A DNA stretch of 64,000 nucleotides from Streptomyces polyasparticus (GCF_014493765.1 NZ_JACTVJ010000007.1:620001-684000), one strand, 5' to 3'; shown: positions 51,405-59,880, counted from the stretch's first letter. Numbers and translations are program-made. Notes: a model not told the origin generated them from the sequence alone.

Positions 51405-52463
51405 ATGACCGTACGCCCGACGCTCGCGGTCGTGGGAGCGACCGGGGCCGTCGGCACGGTCCTGCTCCAGATCCTGTCCCAGCACGCGGACATCTGGGGC
51501 GAGATCCGCCTGATCGCCTCCCCGCGCTCGGCCGGCCGCAAGCTGGCCGTGCGCGGGGAGGAGGTCGAGGTCCTCGCGCTGAGCGAGGACGTCTTCGAAG
51601 GCGTCGACGTCGCGGTGTTCGACGTGCCCGACGACGTCTCCGCCCAGTGGGCGCCGATCGCCGCCGCCAAGGGCGCGGTGGTCGTGGACAACTCGGCGGC
51701 CTTCCGCATGGACCCCGACGTGCCGCTCGTGGTGCCCGAGGTCAATCCCCATGCCGTACGGGTACGTCCGCGCGGCATCGTCTCCGTGCCCAACTGCACC
51801 ACCCTCTCGATGATCGTCTCGGTGGGCGCGCTGCACGCCGAGTTCGGCCTGCGCGAGCTGGTGGTCTCCTCGTACCAGGCCGTCAGCGGGGCCGGGCTCG
51901 CCGGCATCGCGGCGCTGCGCGAGCAGCTGAAGCTCGTCGCGGGGACGGAGCTCGGCACGACGCCGGGCGATGTGCGCCGCGCGGTCGGCGACGCCACAGG
52001 ACCGTTCCCCGAGCCGGTGGCGCTCAATGTGGTGCCCTGGGTGGGCTCGGTCGCGGACGACGGCTGGTCGTCCGAGGAGATGAAGATCCGGGGCGAGTCC
52101 CGCAAGATCCTGGACCGGCCCGACCTCCGGGTCAGCGCCACCTGCGTACGGGTGCCCGTGGTGACCACGCACTCGCTCGCGGTCCATGCGCGGTTCGAGA
52201 ACGAGATCACGGTGGAGCGTGCGTACGAGATCCTCTCGACCTCGCCCGGTGTGGTGCTCTTCGACAATCCGGCGGCCGGTGAATTCCCGACGCCCGCCGA
52301 TGTGGTGGGCACCGACCCGACCTGGGTGGGGCGGGTGCGGCGCTCGCTGGACGACGCGTTCGGTCTCGAGTTCTTCGTGTGCGGGGACAATTTGCGCAAG
52401 GGCTCGGCGTTGAACGCGGCACAGATCGCCGAATTGATCGCCGCCGAATGGTCCGCTTCATAG
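51405..52463 (+). CDS. asd: Aspartate-semialdehyde dehydrogenase
   Basis: 352 residues. NADP-binding VVGATGAVGTVLL, the catalytic cysteine C131 in VPNCTTLS, and a substrate-binding region with RVPVVTTHS. Reduces aspartyl phosphate made by the preceding kinase. ATG 51405 is 2 bp after the last 29-bp repeat and coupled to it through the repeats' stop-start overlaps. Confidence 0.97.
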   Translation: MTVRPTLAVVGATGAVGTVLLQILSQHADIWGEIRLIASPRSAGRKLAVRGEEVEVLALSEDVFEGVDVAVFDVPDDVSAQWAPIAAAKGAVVVDNSAAFRMDPDVPLVVPEVNPHAVRVRPRGIVSVPNCTTLSMIVSVGALHAEFGLRELVVSSYQAVSGAGLAGIAALREQLKLVAGTELGTTPGDVRRAVGDATGPFPEPVALNVVPWVGSVADDGWSSEEMKIRGESRKILDRPDLRVSATCVRVPVVTTHSLAVHARFENEITVERAYEILSTSPGVVLFDNPAAGEFPTPADVVGTDPTWVGRVRRSLDDAFGLEFFVCGDNLRKGSALNAAQIAELIAAEWSAS

Positions 52464-52871
52464 GGCTTTCGACCCTTTTCGGTGCCCGAATTCTCCGTTT
52501 GCTTCCGTGAATCCGAATGGTCAGCTGGTGCGCCGGTATGCGGCCACAATGCCCGTTTTCAGCGGCAGTTCGAGTCCCCTCTGCCCTCCTGTCGGCCATC
52601 ACTTCTGTGTAAATTGTGTGTGCGGACCACAGGTCCAGTCCAGCGGGGCAGGCCTGTGCGGGCGTCCGGATTCCCTCCCCGTCGAAGTGCAACCGCGCGC
52701 GCGACGGGGAGCGTCTATGCGGTCGCCCTCTTCAAGCGCCGCAGCAAAATGGGGCATAGGGGAAGAGCTGGTACGTATGACGGCATCTGACACCACGTCA
52801 GGGGCGAAATCCGCCGCAAACGTGATGCCACACACGTACAACCCTGACGGGGGGAAACGTGTCCAACAGGC
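52464..52871. other. 408-bp intergenic region before the sigma factor gene
   Basis: No convincing gene. The first ~200 bp are less GC-rich than the surroundings and contain TGTGTAAATTGTGTG, a possible -10 region (TAAATT at 52610-52615). Near the end is GACGTGGTGT-like dyad CACGTCAGGGG...CCCTGACGGGG (52793-52853). Open frames here have poor codon bias. A small ORF or long leader cannot be excluded. Confidence 0.4.
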
Positions 52872-53588
52872 GTGGCAGAGGTACTCGAGTTCTCATTGGC
52901 CCTCGCGGGGCCGCGGACGCAGCGACGGCGGCCCGCGCGGCCTGTCGTGGCCGGCGGCCCGCCGAAGCGCCGCAGCACCGACAGTGGCATGCCGGTGATC
53001 GCGCCCATGCCGGCGACCCGGCCGACCGGCCTGCCGGGTCAGCGCGAGGGCGCTGACGACGTCATGGCTGCGGGCACCGACGCCACCGCTGCTGCGGGCA
53101 CGACCGTCGACCATCTCACCGAGACCTACCGACAGCACTACCGCTCCCTGCTCGGGCTCGCGGCGCTGCTCCTGGACGACACGGCCTCCTGCGAGGACGT
53201 GGTCCAGGAGGCGTTCATCCGCGTGCACTCCGCGCGCAAGCGCGTACGCGAACCCGAGAAGACCCTCGCGTATCTGCGCCAGACCGTGGTGAACCTGTCG
53301 CGGTCGGCGCTGCGCCGCCGCATCCTCGGCCTGAAGCTTCTGTCGAAGCCGATGCCGGACATGGCGAGCGCGGAGGAGGGGGCGTACGACCAGCTGGAGC
53401 GCGATGCCCTGATCAAGGCGATGCGCGGTCTGCAGCGCCGCCAGCGCGAGGTCCTCGTCCTGCGCTACTTCGCGGACATGACCGAGGCGCAGGTCGCCGA
53501 GACGCTCGGCATCTCGCTCGGCTCGGTCAAGGCCTACGGCTCCCGCGGCATCGCGGCACTGCGCGTCGCCATGGAGGCGCCCGCATGA
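52872..53588 (+). CDS. SigE-family ECF RNA polymerase sigma factor
   Basis: 238 residues. Region 2 covers YRQHYRSLLGLAALLLDDTA with DVVQEAFIRVH; region 4 covers LQRRQREVLVLRYFADMTEA with SLGSVKAYGSRGIAAL. The first ~75 residues are an Arg/Pro/Ala-rich extension; the GTG at 52872 begins it, and ATG 53064 just before the sigma domain is an alternative start. The gene overlaps the next one (ATGA), which encodes a one-helix membrane protein, as expected for a sigma/anti-sigma pair. Confidence 0.85.
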   Translation: MAEVLEFSLALAGPRTQRRRPARPVVAGGPPKRRSTDSGMPVIAPMPATRPTGLPGQREGADDVMAAGTDATAAAGTTVDHLTETYRQHYRSLLGLAALLLDDTASCEDVVQEAFIRVHSARKRVREPEKTLAYLRQTVVNLSRSALRRRILGLKLLSKPMPDMASAEEGAYDQLERDALIKAMRGLQRRQREVLVLRYFADMTEAQVAETLGISLGSVKAYGSRGIAALRVAMEAPA

Positions 53589-54805
53589 GCGAGCGCCGAA
53601 GCGGCGACGAGCCCGGCGGGCTCCCCGATGAGGGGATGCCGGGCCACAACCGGTACGGTCGGGGCGGCCCCGGCGGGGACCGTGACGAACGCGGCGCGTC
53701 CTGGGCGGGACGCGACCACGGGCACGGGCAGCACGGACAGCATCAACAGCATGGTGGGTACGGAACGGTGAACGGCGCGAGCGGACCCGAGAACGACCCG
53801 GACCTGCGAGGGCAGGACCTCGAACCGGACGAGCTCGCACTGCGCCGCATGATGCGCGGTGCGGTCCAGGACATCGCCCCCTCGGGCGACGCGCTCGACC
53901 ATCTGCGCCGTGCGGTCCCCGCGCGCCGGGCCCGCAAGCGGCAGGCCCTCGTGGGGATGGCGGCCGCGGCCCTCCTGATCGGCACCGCGGTGCCGGCCGT
54001 CTTCCACGTGGCCACGTCACCGGCGTCCGACGACCAGTTCTCCAGCGCCAACGACTCCTCCGACGTACCGGGCGAAGGCTCCGACGAGGGCCCCGGCTCC
54101 GAGAGCGGCGGAGGCGGCACGCCGTCGGGCAAGGACGGCGACAAGGACAAGGGCAAGGACGGCGAGAAGGACAAGGACAAGGGCGAGGAGGGCGAGACTG
54201 CCACCGACGGTGCCACCGTCGGGACCAGCCCGTCCGGCGACGTGATCGCGGGCGCGCCGGTGTGCGACGCCTCGATGCTGACCGATGCCTCGGCCACGAC
54301 CGGAGCCCCGCAGTCCGACGGCAAGGTCTACGGCAGCTTCAAGGTCGCCAACCAGTCCGGCGCCGAGTGCACCCTCGGTGGTTCCGGCAGTGTCACCTTC
54401 GCCGCCCAGGGCGCCGCCCAGGACTCCAAGATCACTGTCGTGGAGCACACGGCCGGCGACCCGGCGGCCGGGCTGCCCGCACCGTCCGCCGAGCCGACCG
54501 CGATCCTCCTGAAGCCGGGAGAGTCCTACGAGGTCCAGTTCGCCTGGGTGCCCTCGGGCTCCTGCCCGACGACGAACCCCTCGCCCGACCCGTCGCCCAC
54601 CGAGAACAACGCGGACACCGGCGGTACGGGAGACACGGCGACCGGCGAGGGCATGCAGACCCAGCTCGTCACCGCGGAGGAGACCGCCGACGGCAGCGTC
54701 TCGATCACGCACACCGCACAGCCGGGTGCGCCCGCCGCGGACGCGACCATTCCCAATGCGTGCGAGGGCACGATCTACAAGACCGAGGCGATGCCGGCGT
54801 CGTAG
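53585..54805 (+). CDS. Single-pass membrane protein, candidate anti-sigma partner
   Basis: 406 residues. A Gly/His-rich cytoplasmic N-terminus is followed by a helical segment (ELALRRMMRGAVQDIAPSGDALDHL), one transmembrane helix (~119-140), a Lys/Asp/Gly-rich linker, and an extracellular beta-rich domain from ~225 (CDASML, GSFKVANQSGAECTL) resembling DUF4232-type domains. No zinc HxxxCxxC anti-sigma motif is visible. Coupled translation with the sigma gene suggests a regulatory role, which is inferred only. Confidence 0.75.
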   Translation: MSERRSGDEPGGLPDEGMPGHNRYGRGGPGGDRDERGASWAGRDHGHGQHGQHQQHGGYGTVNGASGPENDPDLRGQDLEPDELALRRMMRGAVQDIAPSGDALDHLRRAVPARRARKRQALVGMAAAALLIGTAVPAVFHVATSPASDDQFSSANDSSDVPGEGSDEGPGSESGGGGTPSGKDGDKDKGKDGEKDKDKGEEGETATDGATVGTSPSGDVIAGAPVCDASMLTDASATTGAPQSDGKVYGSFKVANQSGAECTLGGSGSVTFAAQGAAQDSKITVVEHTAGDPAAGLPAPSAEPTAILLKPGESYEVQFAWVPSGSCPTTNPSPDPSPTENNADTGGTGDTATGEGMQTQLVTAEETADGSVSITHTAQPGAPAADATIPNACEGTIYKTEAMPAS

Positions 54806-54821
54806 GCGCGTGGGCGGAGTG

Positions 54822-55205
54822 TCAGTAGCGCTCCGCCAGGTGCTCGCGGCCCGCCGGCGGCTCGTACGGCTCCGGCCAGAAGTCGGTGATCGCCACGATG
54901 CGGCCGGACTCGTCGGCCGTGAACAGATTGACCGCGTACATCTCCTTGATGCCCTCCGTCACCTGGATCCAGCTGACCGCCTCGTCGCCCTCGGCGACGA
55001 TCCGCAGCACGTGGACATGCCAGTCGCCCGGGTACTCCCGGTTGAACTGGAGATAACGCTCCTTGCCGCGGATCCGCTCACGGGACTGCGGCATCTCGTA
55101 CACCACGTCATCGGCGAGCACCTCGCCGAACGCCGTCCAGTCACGGGCCTCGGCCGCGGCCCAGTACGTCTCGACTGCCTTGCGCAGCGCGTTGGATGAG
55201 GTCAT
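54822..55205 (-). CDS. SnoaL/NTF2-like protein
   Basis: 127 residues of the cone-shaped NTF2/SnoaL fold, with RKAVETYWAAAEARDWTAFG, then DDVVYEMPQSRERIRGKERY. Family members are small cyclases, isomerases or ligand binders. No catalytic function can be assigned. ATG 55205 used; a GTG five codons earlier is possible. Divergent from the S9 peptidase gene. Confidence 0.85.
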   Translation of the reverse strand: MTSSNALRKAVETYWAAAEARDWTAFGEVLADDVVYEMPQSRERIRGKERYLQFNREYPGDWHVHVLRIVAEGDEAVSWIQVTEGIKEMYAVNLFTADESGRIVAITDFWPEPYEPPAGREHLAERY

Positions 55206-55309
55206 GCCCGCAGTCTGCACGCTGCCACTGACAACGCCATCCCACCTGCGAAGATCGTGAGTTTTCCACAGGCTGCCCGGAAATCTCCGGGATCGGCTTT
55301 GATGGAGCC

Positions 55310-57169
55310 ATGAACGACGACGCCCGCACCTCCGCCGGCTCCGAGGCCTCTGCCGCAGCAGCGGCCTCCGCCGGGTCCGCCTCCGGCCTGCCCGTCTGGG
55401 AGCAGCGCTTCCGCGCGCCGCGTGTCTCGCTGCCCGACTGGGCGGAGGACGCTCCGGAGCGAGCGCTGTTCGTGTCCAATGCGACCGGCACGTATGAGCT
55501 GTACGCCTGGGACCGCGACAGCGGCGAGCAGCGTCAGGTGACGGACCGGCCCAATGGCACGACGGACGGGGTGCTCACCCCGGACGGCCGGGCGATCTGG
55601 TGGTTCGCGGACACGGACGGGGACGAGTTCGGGGTGTGGATGCGCCAGCCTTTCGAGGGCGGCGCGGACGAGCCCGCGGTCCCGGGGCTCGACCCCTCCT
55701 ATCCGGCGGGTCTCGCGCTCGGCCGGGACGGCTCGGTGGTCGTGGTGGGCCGCTCGACGGACGAGGACGGCACGACCGTCCATGTCGTACGGGACGGGGG
55801 AGAGCCCACTGAGATCTATCGGCACGAGGAGTCGGCCGGCGTCGGCGACCTCTCCCATGACGGGACGCTGATCGCCCTGGAGCACACGGAGCACGGCGAC
55901 GCGATGCATGCCGCGCTGCGGATCGTGCGGCTCGACGGGTCCATGGTCACGGAGCTCGACGACTCCAAGGGCGGCACCGAGGATCTCGGCCTGGAGGTGC
56001 TCGGCTTCGCACCGGTGGACGGCGACCCCCGGCTGCTCGTCGGACATCAGCGCCGGGGCCGCTGGGAGCCGCTGATCTGGGACGTGACCACGGGCGAGCA
56101 GACCGAGCTGCTCCTCGACCTGCCCGGTGACGTGAGCGCCGAGTGGTACCCCGACGGCTCGGGGCTGCTCGTCGGCCACAGCTTCGAGGCCCGCAGCGAG
56201 CTGTACCGCTATGACCTGGCCACCGGCGGTCTCACCCGGATCGACACCCCGCCGGGCTCGGTGGGCGGCGCGACGGCGCGGCCCGACGGGACGGTCGAGT
56301 ATCTGTGGTCCTCGGCGGCCGTCCCGCCCGCGGTCCGCTCCACGACCGGCGAGGTGGTCCTCGACCCGCCGGGCCCGAAGGCCCCTGGCTCCGTCCCGGT
56401 GGAGGACGTCTGGGTGGAGGGCCCCGGCGGCAAGGTCCACGCACTCGTGCAGCGCCCTGCCGGAGACGGCCCCTTCCCGACCGTCTTCGACATCCACGGC
56501 GGGCCGACCTGGCACGACAGCGACGAGTTCGCGGCGGGCCCGGCGGCCTGGGTGGACCACGGCTATGCGGTCGTGCGGATCAACTACCGCGGCTCGACGG
56601 GCTATGGCCGCGAGTGGACCGACGCCCTGAAGCACCGGGTCGGCCTGATCGAACTCGAGGACATCGCGGCGGTCCGCGAATGGGCCGTGACCTCCGGCCT
56701 CTCCGACCCCGCTCGCCTGATCCTCGCGGGCGCCTCCTGGGGCGGCTATCTCACGCTCCTCGGCCTCGGCACCCAGCCGGGCGCCTGGGCCCTCGGCCTC
56801 GCCTCCGTCCCGGTCGCGGACTATGTCACGGCTTACCACGACGAGATGGAGAACCTGAAGGCGATGGACCGCACGCTCCTGGGCGGCACGCCGGAGGAGG
56901 TCCCCGAGCGGTACGAGGCCTCGTCACCGCTCACGTACGTGGACGCGGTCAAGGCCCCGGTCTACATCGCGGCCGGCGTCAACGACCCCCGCTGCCCCAT
57001 CCGCCAGATCGACAACTACGTCGCCCGCCTGGCCTCCCGCGGCGCGATCCACGAGGTGTACCGCTATGACGCGGGCCACGGCTCGCTGGTGGTGGAGGAA
57101 CGGATCAAGCAGGTCCGACTGGAGCTTGAGTTCGCGGAGCGGCATCTCTCCGGCCCGGCGGGCGTTTGA
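55310..57169 (+). CDS. S9-family prolyl oligopeptidase
   Basis: 619 residues. An N-terminal beta-propeller (~50-360) precedes an alpha/beta hydrolase domain. The catalytic triad is S476 in GASWGG, D559 in GVNDPRCP and H590 in YDAGHGS. No signal peptide, so probably cytoplasmic. Likely an acylaminoacyl/dipeptidyl peptidase-type enzyme. It is followed by an array of hairpin repeats. Confidence 0.93.
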   Translation: MNDDARTSAGSEASAAAAASAGSASGLPVWEQRFRAPRVSLPDWAEDAPERALFVSNATGTYELYAWDRDSGEQRQVTDRPNGTTDGVLTPDGRAIWWFADTDGDEFGVWMRQPFEGGADEPAVPGLDPSYPAGLALGRDGSVVVVGRSTDEDGTTVHVVRDGGEPTEIYRHEESAGVGDLSHDGTLIALEHTEHGDAMHAALRIVRLDGSMVTELDDSKGGTEDLGLEVLGFAPVDGDPRLLVGHQRRGRWEPLIWDVTTGEQTELLLDLPGDVSAEWYPDGSGLLVGHSFEARSELYRYDLATGGLTRIDTPPGSVGGATARPDGTVEYLWSSAAVPPAVRSTTGEVVLDPPGPKAPGSVPVEDVWVEGPGGKVHALVQRPAGDGPFPTVFDIHGGPTWHDSDEFAAGPAAWVDHGYAVVRINYRGSTGYGREWTDALKHRVGLIELEDIAAVREWAVTSGLSDPARLILAGASWGGYLTLLGLGTQPGAWALGLASVPVADYVTAYHDEMENLKAMDRTLLGGTPEEVPERYEASSPLTYVDAVKAPVYIAAGVNDPRCPIRQIDNYVARLASRGAIHEVYRYDAGHGSLVVEERIKQVRLELEFAERHLSGPAGV

Positions 57170-57252
57170 GGCAGAGCGCGTTCAGCGCGAAGGGGGGGGG
57201 CAGGGGGCGGAGCCCCCGCGGTCCCACCCAACTGGGGGCTCCGTCAACGAGG

Positions 57253-57408
57253 GTCTGGGGTGCAGCTCCAGGTGGGTCCTACCCGCCCGGGGTCTGGGGT
57301 GCAGCTCCAGGTGGGTCCTACCCGCCCGGGGTCTGGGGTGCAGCTCCAGGCGGGTCCTACCCGCCCGGGGTCTGGGGTGCAGCTCCAGGCGGGTCCTACC
57401 CGCCCGGG
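57253..57408. repeat. Four 39-bp tandem repeats, each forming a hairpin
   Basis: Units at 57253, 57292, 57331 and 57370, followed by a partial copy. Each contains GGyGGGT-CCT-ACCCGCC, a perfect or near-perfect 7-bp stem. Units 1-2 carry GGTGGG and 3-4 GGCGGG. As 39 is a multiple of 3, the tract reads as 13-residue repeats in several frames, which creates spurious ORFs. It lies after the peptidase gene, next to a GC-rich dispersed repeat (57185-57220, 57409-57455). Confidence 0.85.
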
Positions 57409-57507
57409 GTCTGAGGCGGAGCCCCGGTTTTGGGAAGGGGCGGGTAGGGGAAATCCGCCCGCCGCAGGCGTCCCACCCGCACCCCCACTCACCCGCGCCC
57501 GACTACG

Positions 57508-57630
57508 CACCGCACCCGACAACGCGCCGCATCGCGCCACACCGCACCGCACCCGACAACGCACCGCATCGCGCCACACCGCACCCGACAACGCGCCGCA
57601 TCGCGCCACACCGCACCCGACAACGCACCG
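57508..57630. repeat. Roughly 32-bp tandem repeats upstream of SURF1
   Basis: About four units of CACCGCACCCGACAACGCrC plus CGCATCGCGCCA, with one 5-bp internal duplication. No spacers, so not CRISPR. It fills most of the gap before the SURF1 promoter. Confidence 0.75.
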
Positions 57631-57711
57631 CCCCCTCCGACAGACCGCCCACCGGAACCGGACCGCGCACGGGGGCCGGGACCCGGGGCCGGGGCAACCG
57701 GCACGTGCCCG

Positions 57712-57724
57712 TACCGTGGAGGGC
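57712..57724 (+). promoter_or_regulatory. Leaderless-type -10 element for SURF1
   Basis: TACCGT (57712-57717), 7 nt before GTG 57725. Confidence 0.4.
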
Positions 57725-58561
57725 GTGTACCGCTTCCTGCTGACGCCACGCTGGTGGGGCATCAACGTCTTCGTCCTCCTCGCCATCCCCTTCTGCATCT
57801 TCATGGGGTCCTGGCAGCTCGGCCGCTTCGAGGACCGCGTCGAGGGCCACCGCACAGCGGAGGAGCACAGCGAGCAGGCCGGCAAGGGCGCCGCGACGCC
57901 CCTCACCGACCTGCTCCCGGTCACCACGGAGACCTCCGGCAAGCGCGCCGAGGTCAAAGGCACCTGGGCCGACCAGTTCACCGTGCCCGACCGCGAGCTC
58001 GACGGAAAGCGCGGCTTCTACGTGCTCGCCCTGCTCAAGACGGACGGCGGCAAGGCCATCCCCGTGGTCCGCGGCTGGCTCCCCGCCGGCGAGCAGGCCC
58101 CGCCCGCACCGACCGGCGCGACCACCCTGACCGGTTCGCTCCAGGCCTCGGAGAGCTCGGGCAGCAGCGGAGTGAGCGCGGCCGGCGGGCTGCCCGAGGG
58201 CCAGCTCGGCATCATCAGCGCGGCCTCGCTCGTCAACCTCGTCCCGTACGACGTGCACGACGCGTGGATCACCGCGGACCGTGCCACGGACGGACTGCGC
58301 ACGGTCCCGCCCAAGGCCCCCCAGGGCACGGGCCTCGACCTCAAGGCCTTCCAGAACCTCGGCTACACCGGCGAGTGGTTCATCTTCGCGGGCTTCGTGC
58401 TCTTCATGTGGTTCCGGCTGCTGCGCCGGGAGATCGAGTTCGCACGCGACGCGGAGCTGGGCCTCGACCAGCCGGCCGCCGCCCAGCCCGACGGCTCACC
58501 CGTCGGGCAGGGCGGCCCCGAAGAGGACAGGGCAGCCCCGGAAAAGGCACCGGCCCCGTAG
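57725..58561 (+). CDS. SURF1-family cytochrome oxidase biogenesis protein
   Basis: 278 residues. One helix near each end (~9-27 and ~219-235), with the extracytoplasmic domain between, is the SURF1 plan. MGSWQLGRFEDR after the first helix and RGWLPAGE in the domain are family motifs; the C-terminal helix FIFAGFVLFMWFRLL follows an aromatic GYTGEW segment. Assists haem insertion or assembly of cytochrome c oxidase. GTG 57725 used; GTG 57716 is in frame too. The C-terminus is a Pro/Ala-rich tail. Confidence 0.9.
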   Translation: MYRFLLTPRWWGINVFVLLAIPFCIFMGSWQLGRFEDRVEGHRTAEEHSEQAGKGAATPLTDLLPVTTETSGKRAEVKGTWADQFTVPDRELDGKRGFYVLALLKTDGGKAIPVVRGWLPAGEQAPPAPTGATTLTGSLQASESSGSSGVSAAGGLPEGQLGIISAASLVNLVPYDVHDAWITADRATDGLRTVPPKAPQGTGLDLKAFQNLGYTGEWFIFAGFVLFMWFRLLRREIEFARDAELGLDQPAAAQPDGSPVGQGGPEEDRAAPEKAPAP

Positions 58562-58569
58562 ACGCGACA

Positions 58570-58597
58570 GAGCCCCGGCCCGCAAAGGCCGGGGCTC
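58570..58597. terminator. Hairpin between convergent SURF1 and small-protein genes
   Basis: GAGCCCCGGCC (58570-58580) pairs with GGCCGGGGCTC (58587-58597) around a 6-nt loop, 8 bp after the SURF1 stop. Confidence 0.8.
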
Positions 58598-58617
58598 ACG
58601 CATGGGGGCCGCAGGGA

Positions 58618-58779
58618 TCAGCGGTTGCCCTGGCGGCGGGACTGGGCCTTCTGCTGCAGCCCTCTCGTCTTCGCGCTGATCGACTGCACATCGGGCTTGG
58701 TGCCCTTGGTGCGCGCCTGAGCGGCGGAGATCTTGGAGTGCTGCGGGTCCTTGGGGTGGTCGTGGGCATGCTTGGCCAT
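58618..58779 (-). CDS. Small basic protein, 53 residues
   Basis: Starts MAKHAHDHPKDPQHS and ends QKAQSRRQGNR, hydrophilic, His/Lys/Arg/Gln-rich, with no helix span. ATG 58779 has GGAGGAGAG upstream. It resembles small conserved actinobacterial basic proteins of unknown role. Divergent from the DUF6191-type gene. Confidence 0.75.
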   Translation of the reverse strand: MAKHAHDHPKDPQHSKISAAQARTKGTKPDVQSISAKTRGLQQKAQSRRQGNR

Positions 58780-58876
58780 GAGCCACTCTCCTCCTTGTGC
58801 CGGACTGGCATACGTCCTCCACTTTCCCCCCGGTCCAGGGGTTCGGCCACTTGGCGCAGTGGGCGACACTGGGGCC

Positions 58877-59191
58877 ATGGGATTCGTCGTGATGGCCACA
58901 CTGCCGGGGCTCGTCATCCTGCTCACGCTGACCGCGTTCGTGGATCAGCTGCTGCTGCGGGCCGGCCGGGCGGGCATCCTGCCGTGGCGCAACGGAGCGC
59001 GCACGGGGCAGGTGTCCGCCACCGGTTTCGAGCAGTTGCACGGGGCCCTGTCGCCGGGCAAGCAGAACGAGCTCAAGGAGCGCGAGACCGCCCTGGTCCT
59101 GAAGGACGACGAGGAGGACGGCGCACCGCCGCACCGCACTACGGTCGACCTCGACGGCGGCACGGCGGTCATCCGCCGCCCGGCGGCCTGA
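58877..59191 (+). CDS. DUF6191-type small membrane protein
   Basis: 104 residues. One N-terminal transmembrane helix (~5-26) is followed by a short basic-hydrophobic segment (GILPWRNGARTGQVSATGFE) and a charged tail with repeated acidic and Arg/Pro residues. I associate this pattern with DUF6191, but function is unknown. The stop codon lies in the first 19-bp tandem repeat. Confidence 0.7.
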   Translation: MGFVVMATLPGLVILLTLTAFVDQLLLRAGRAGILPWRNGARTGQVSATGFEQLHGALSPGKQNELKERETALVLKDDEEDGAPPHRTTVDLDGGTAVIRRPAA

Positions 59192-59283
59192 CCGGGTACA
59201 ACAGAGGCCACCGGGCACAACAGAGGCCACCGGGCACAACAGAGGCCACCGGGCACACCAGAGGCCACCGGGCACACCAGAGG
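59189..59283. repeat. Five 19-bp tandem repeats
   Basis: Units CCACCGGGCACAaCAGAGG in strict head-to-tail order (59189, 59208, 59227, 59246, 59265); the last two change AACAG to ACCAG. They begin at the stop codon of the preceding gene and run to the end of the convergent DM13 gene. Confidence 0.85.
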
Positions 59284-59292
59284 CCACAGCCC

Positions 59293-59880
59293 TCAGACCT
59301 CCCGCAGCTCCGCCGCCCCGAACGACACGTCGAACCGGTCGCACCAGATCGACACGCTCCCGAAGTCGTCCAGATTCACCTCGGCCGGGATCACGTAGTT
59401 CTGGCTGCCCTTGTTCCCCTTGAGCTTGCCGAGGCTCACGTACTCCCCGTCGTCGAAGACCCGCCAGCCCGCGGTGCCCTCCTTGACCGGTGCGTCGGTG
59501 ATCCAGACCCGCAGATCCGGACCGTTGCTGGTCTCCAGGTCGGTCAGCCGCAGCACCCGTGAACCGTCGGCCAGTTCGAGCACCTGCACCGACCCGCGCG
59601 TCTCGTGCTCATGGCTGATGAACTCGCCCCGCACCAGCGTCTTCGGCCCGGCGGGCGCGCTCGGGGCGGGCGAACCTTCCGCGGACGGCTCGGCCGCCGG
59701 CTTCCCTGCCGGCGGTGCGCTCGCGGTGGGTGAGATCCCGGGCAGCGCCTCGTTCACGGTCTCGTCCTGGAAGAGCTTCCACGGCTGGAACCAGTACAGG
59801 CCGAAGCCGACGAGCACCGCGCCGACCACGGCCGCGCTCACCACGACCTTCGGCTTCAGCAGACTTCGTATACGGGACAT
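59293..59880 (-). CDS. Membrane-anchored DM13-domain protein
   Basis: 195 residues. A short basic N-terminus, one transmembrane helix (~11-29), a Pro/Ala/Ser linker and a C-terminal DM13 domain (GEFISHEHETRGSVQVLELA to SIWCDRFDVSFGAAEL). DM13 is a predicted electron-transfer domain centred on a conserved cysteine, here in IWCDRF. ATG 59880 at the start of the helix was preferred over a start 17 codons upstream. Same strand as the exporter genes. Confidence 0.88.
   Translation of the reverse strand: MSRIRSLLKPKVVVSAAVVGAVLVGFGLYWFQPWKLFQDETVNEALPGISPTASAPPAGKPAAEPSAEGSPAPSAPAGPKTLVRGEFISHEHETRGSVQVLELADGSRVLRLTDLETSNGPDLRVWITDAPVKEGTAGWRVFDDGEYVSLGKLKGNKGSQNYVIPAEVNLDDFGSVSIWCDRFDVSFGAAELREV

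Noticed and set aside
52482-52998. Small ORFs in the gap before the sigma factor gene, including a Cys-rich stretch near 52610
   Set aside because: No ribosome site fits, codon bias is poor and overlapping frames disagree.
52859-53056. 65-codon ORF starting GTG 52859 with a good GGGGGGAAAC site
   Set aside because: It overlaps the N-terminal extension of the sigma factor in another frame and is Arg/Ala/Pro-rich shadow-like. Its ribosome site could instead serve the sigma gene.
57166-57414. ORF encoding 13-residue repeats (GVWGAAPGGSYPP)
   Set aside because: It is a translation of the 39-bp hairpin repeat, which is open in several frames on both strands.
57508-57630. Possible CRISPR array
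   Set aside because: Units are contiguous with no unique spacers and there are no cas genes.
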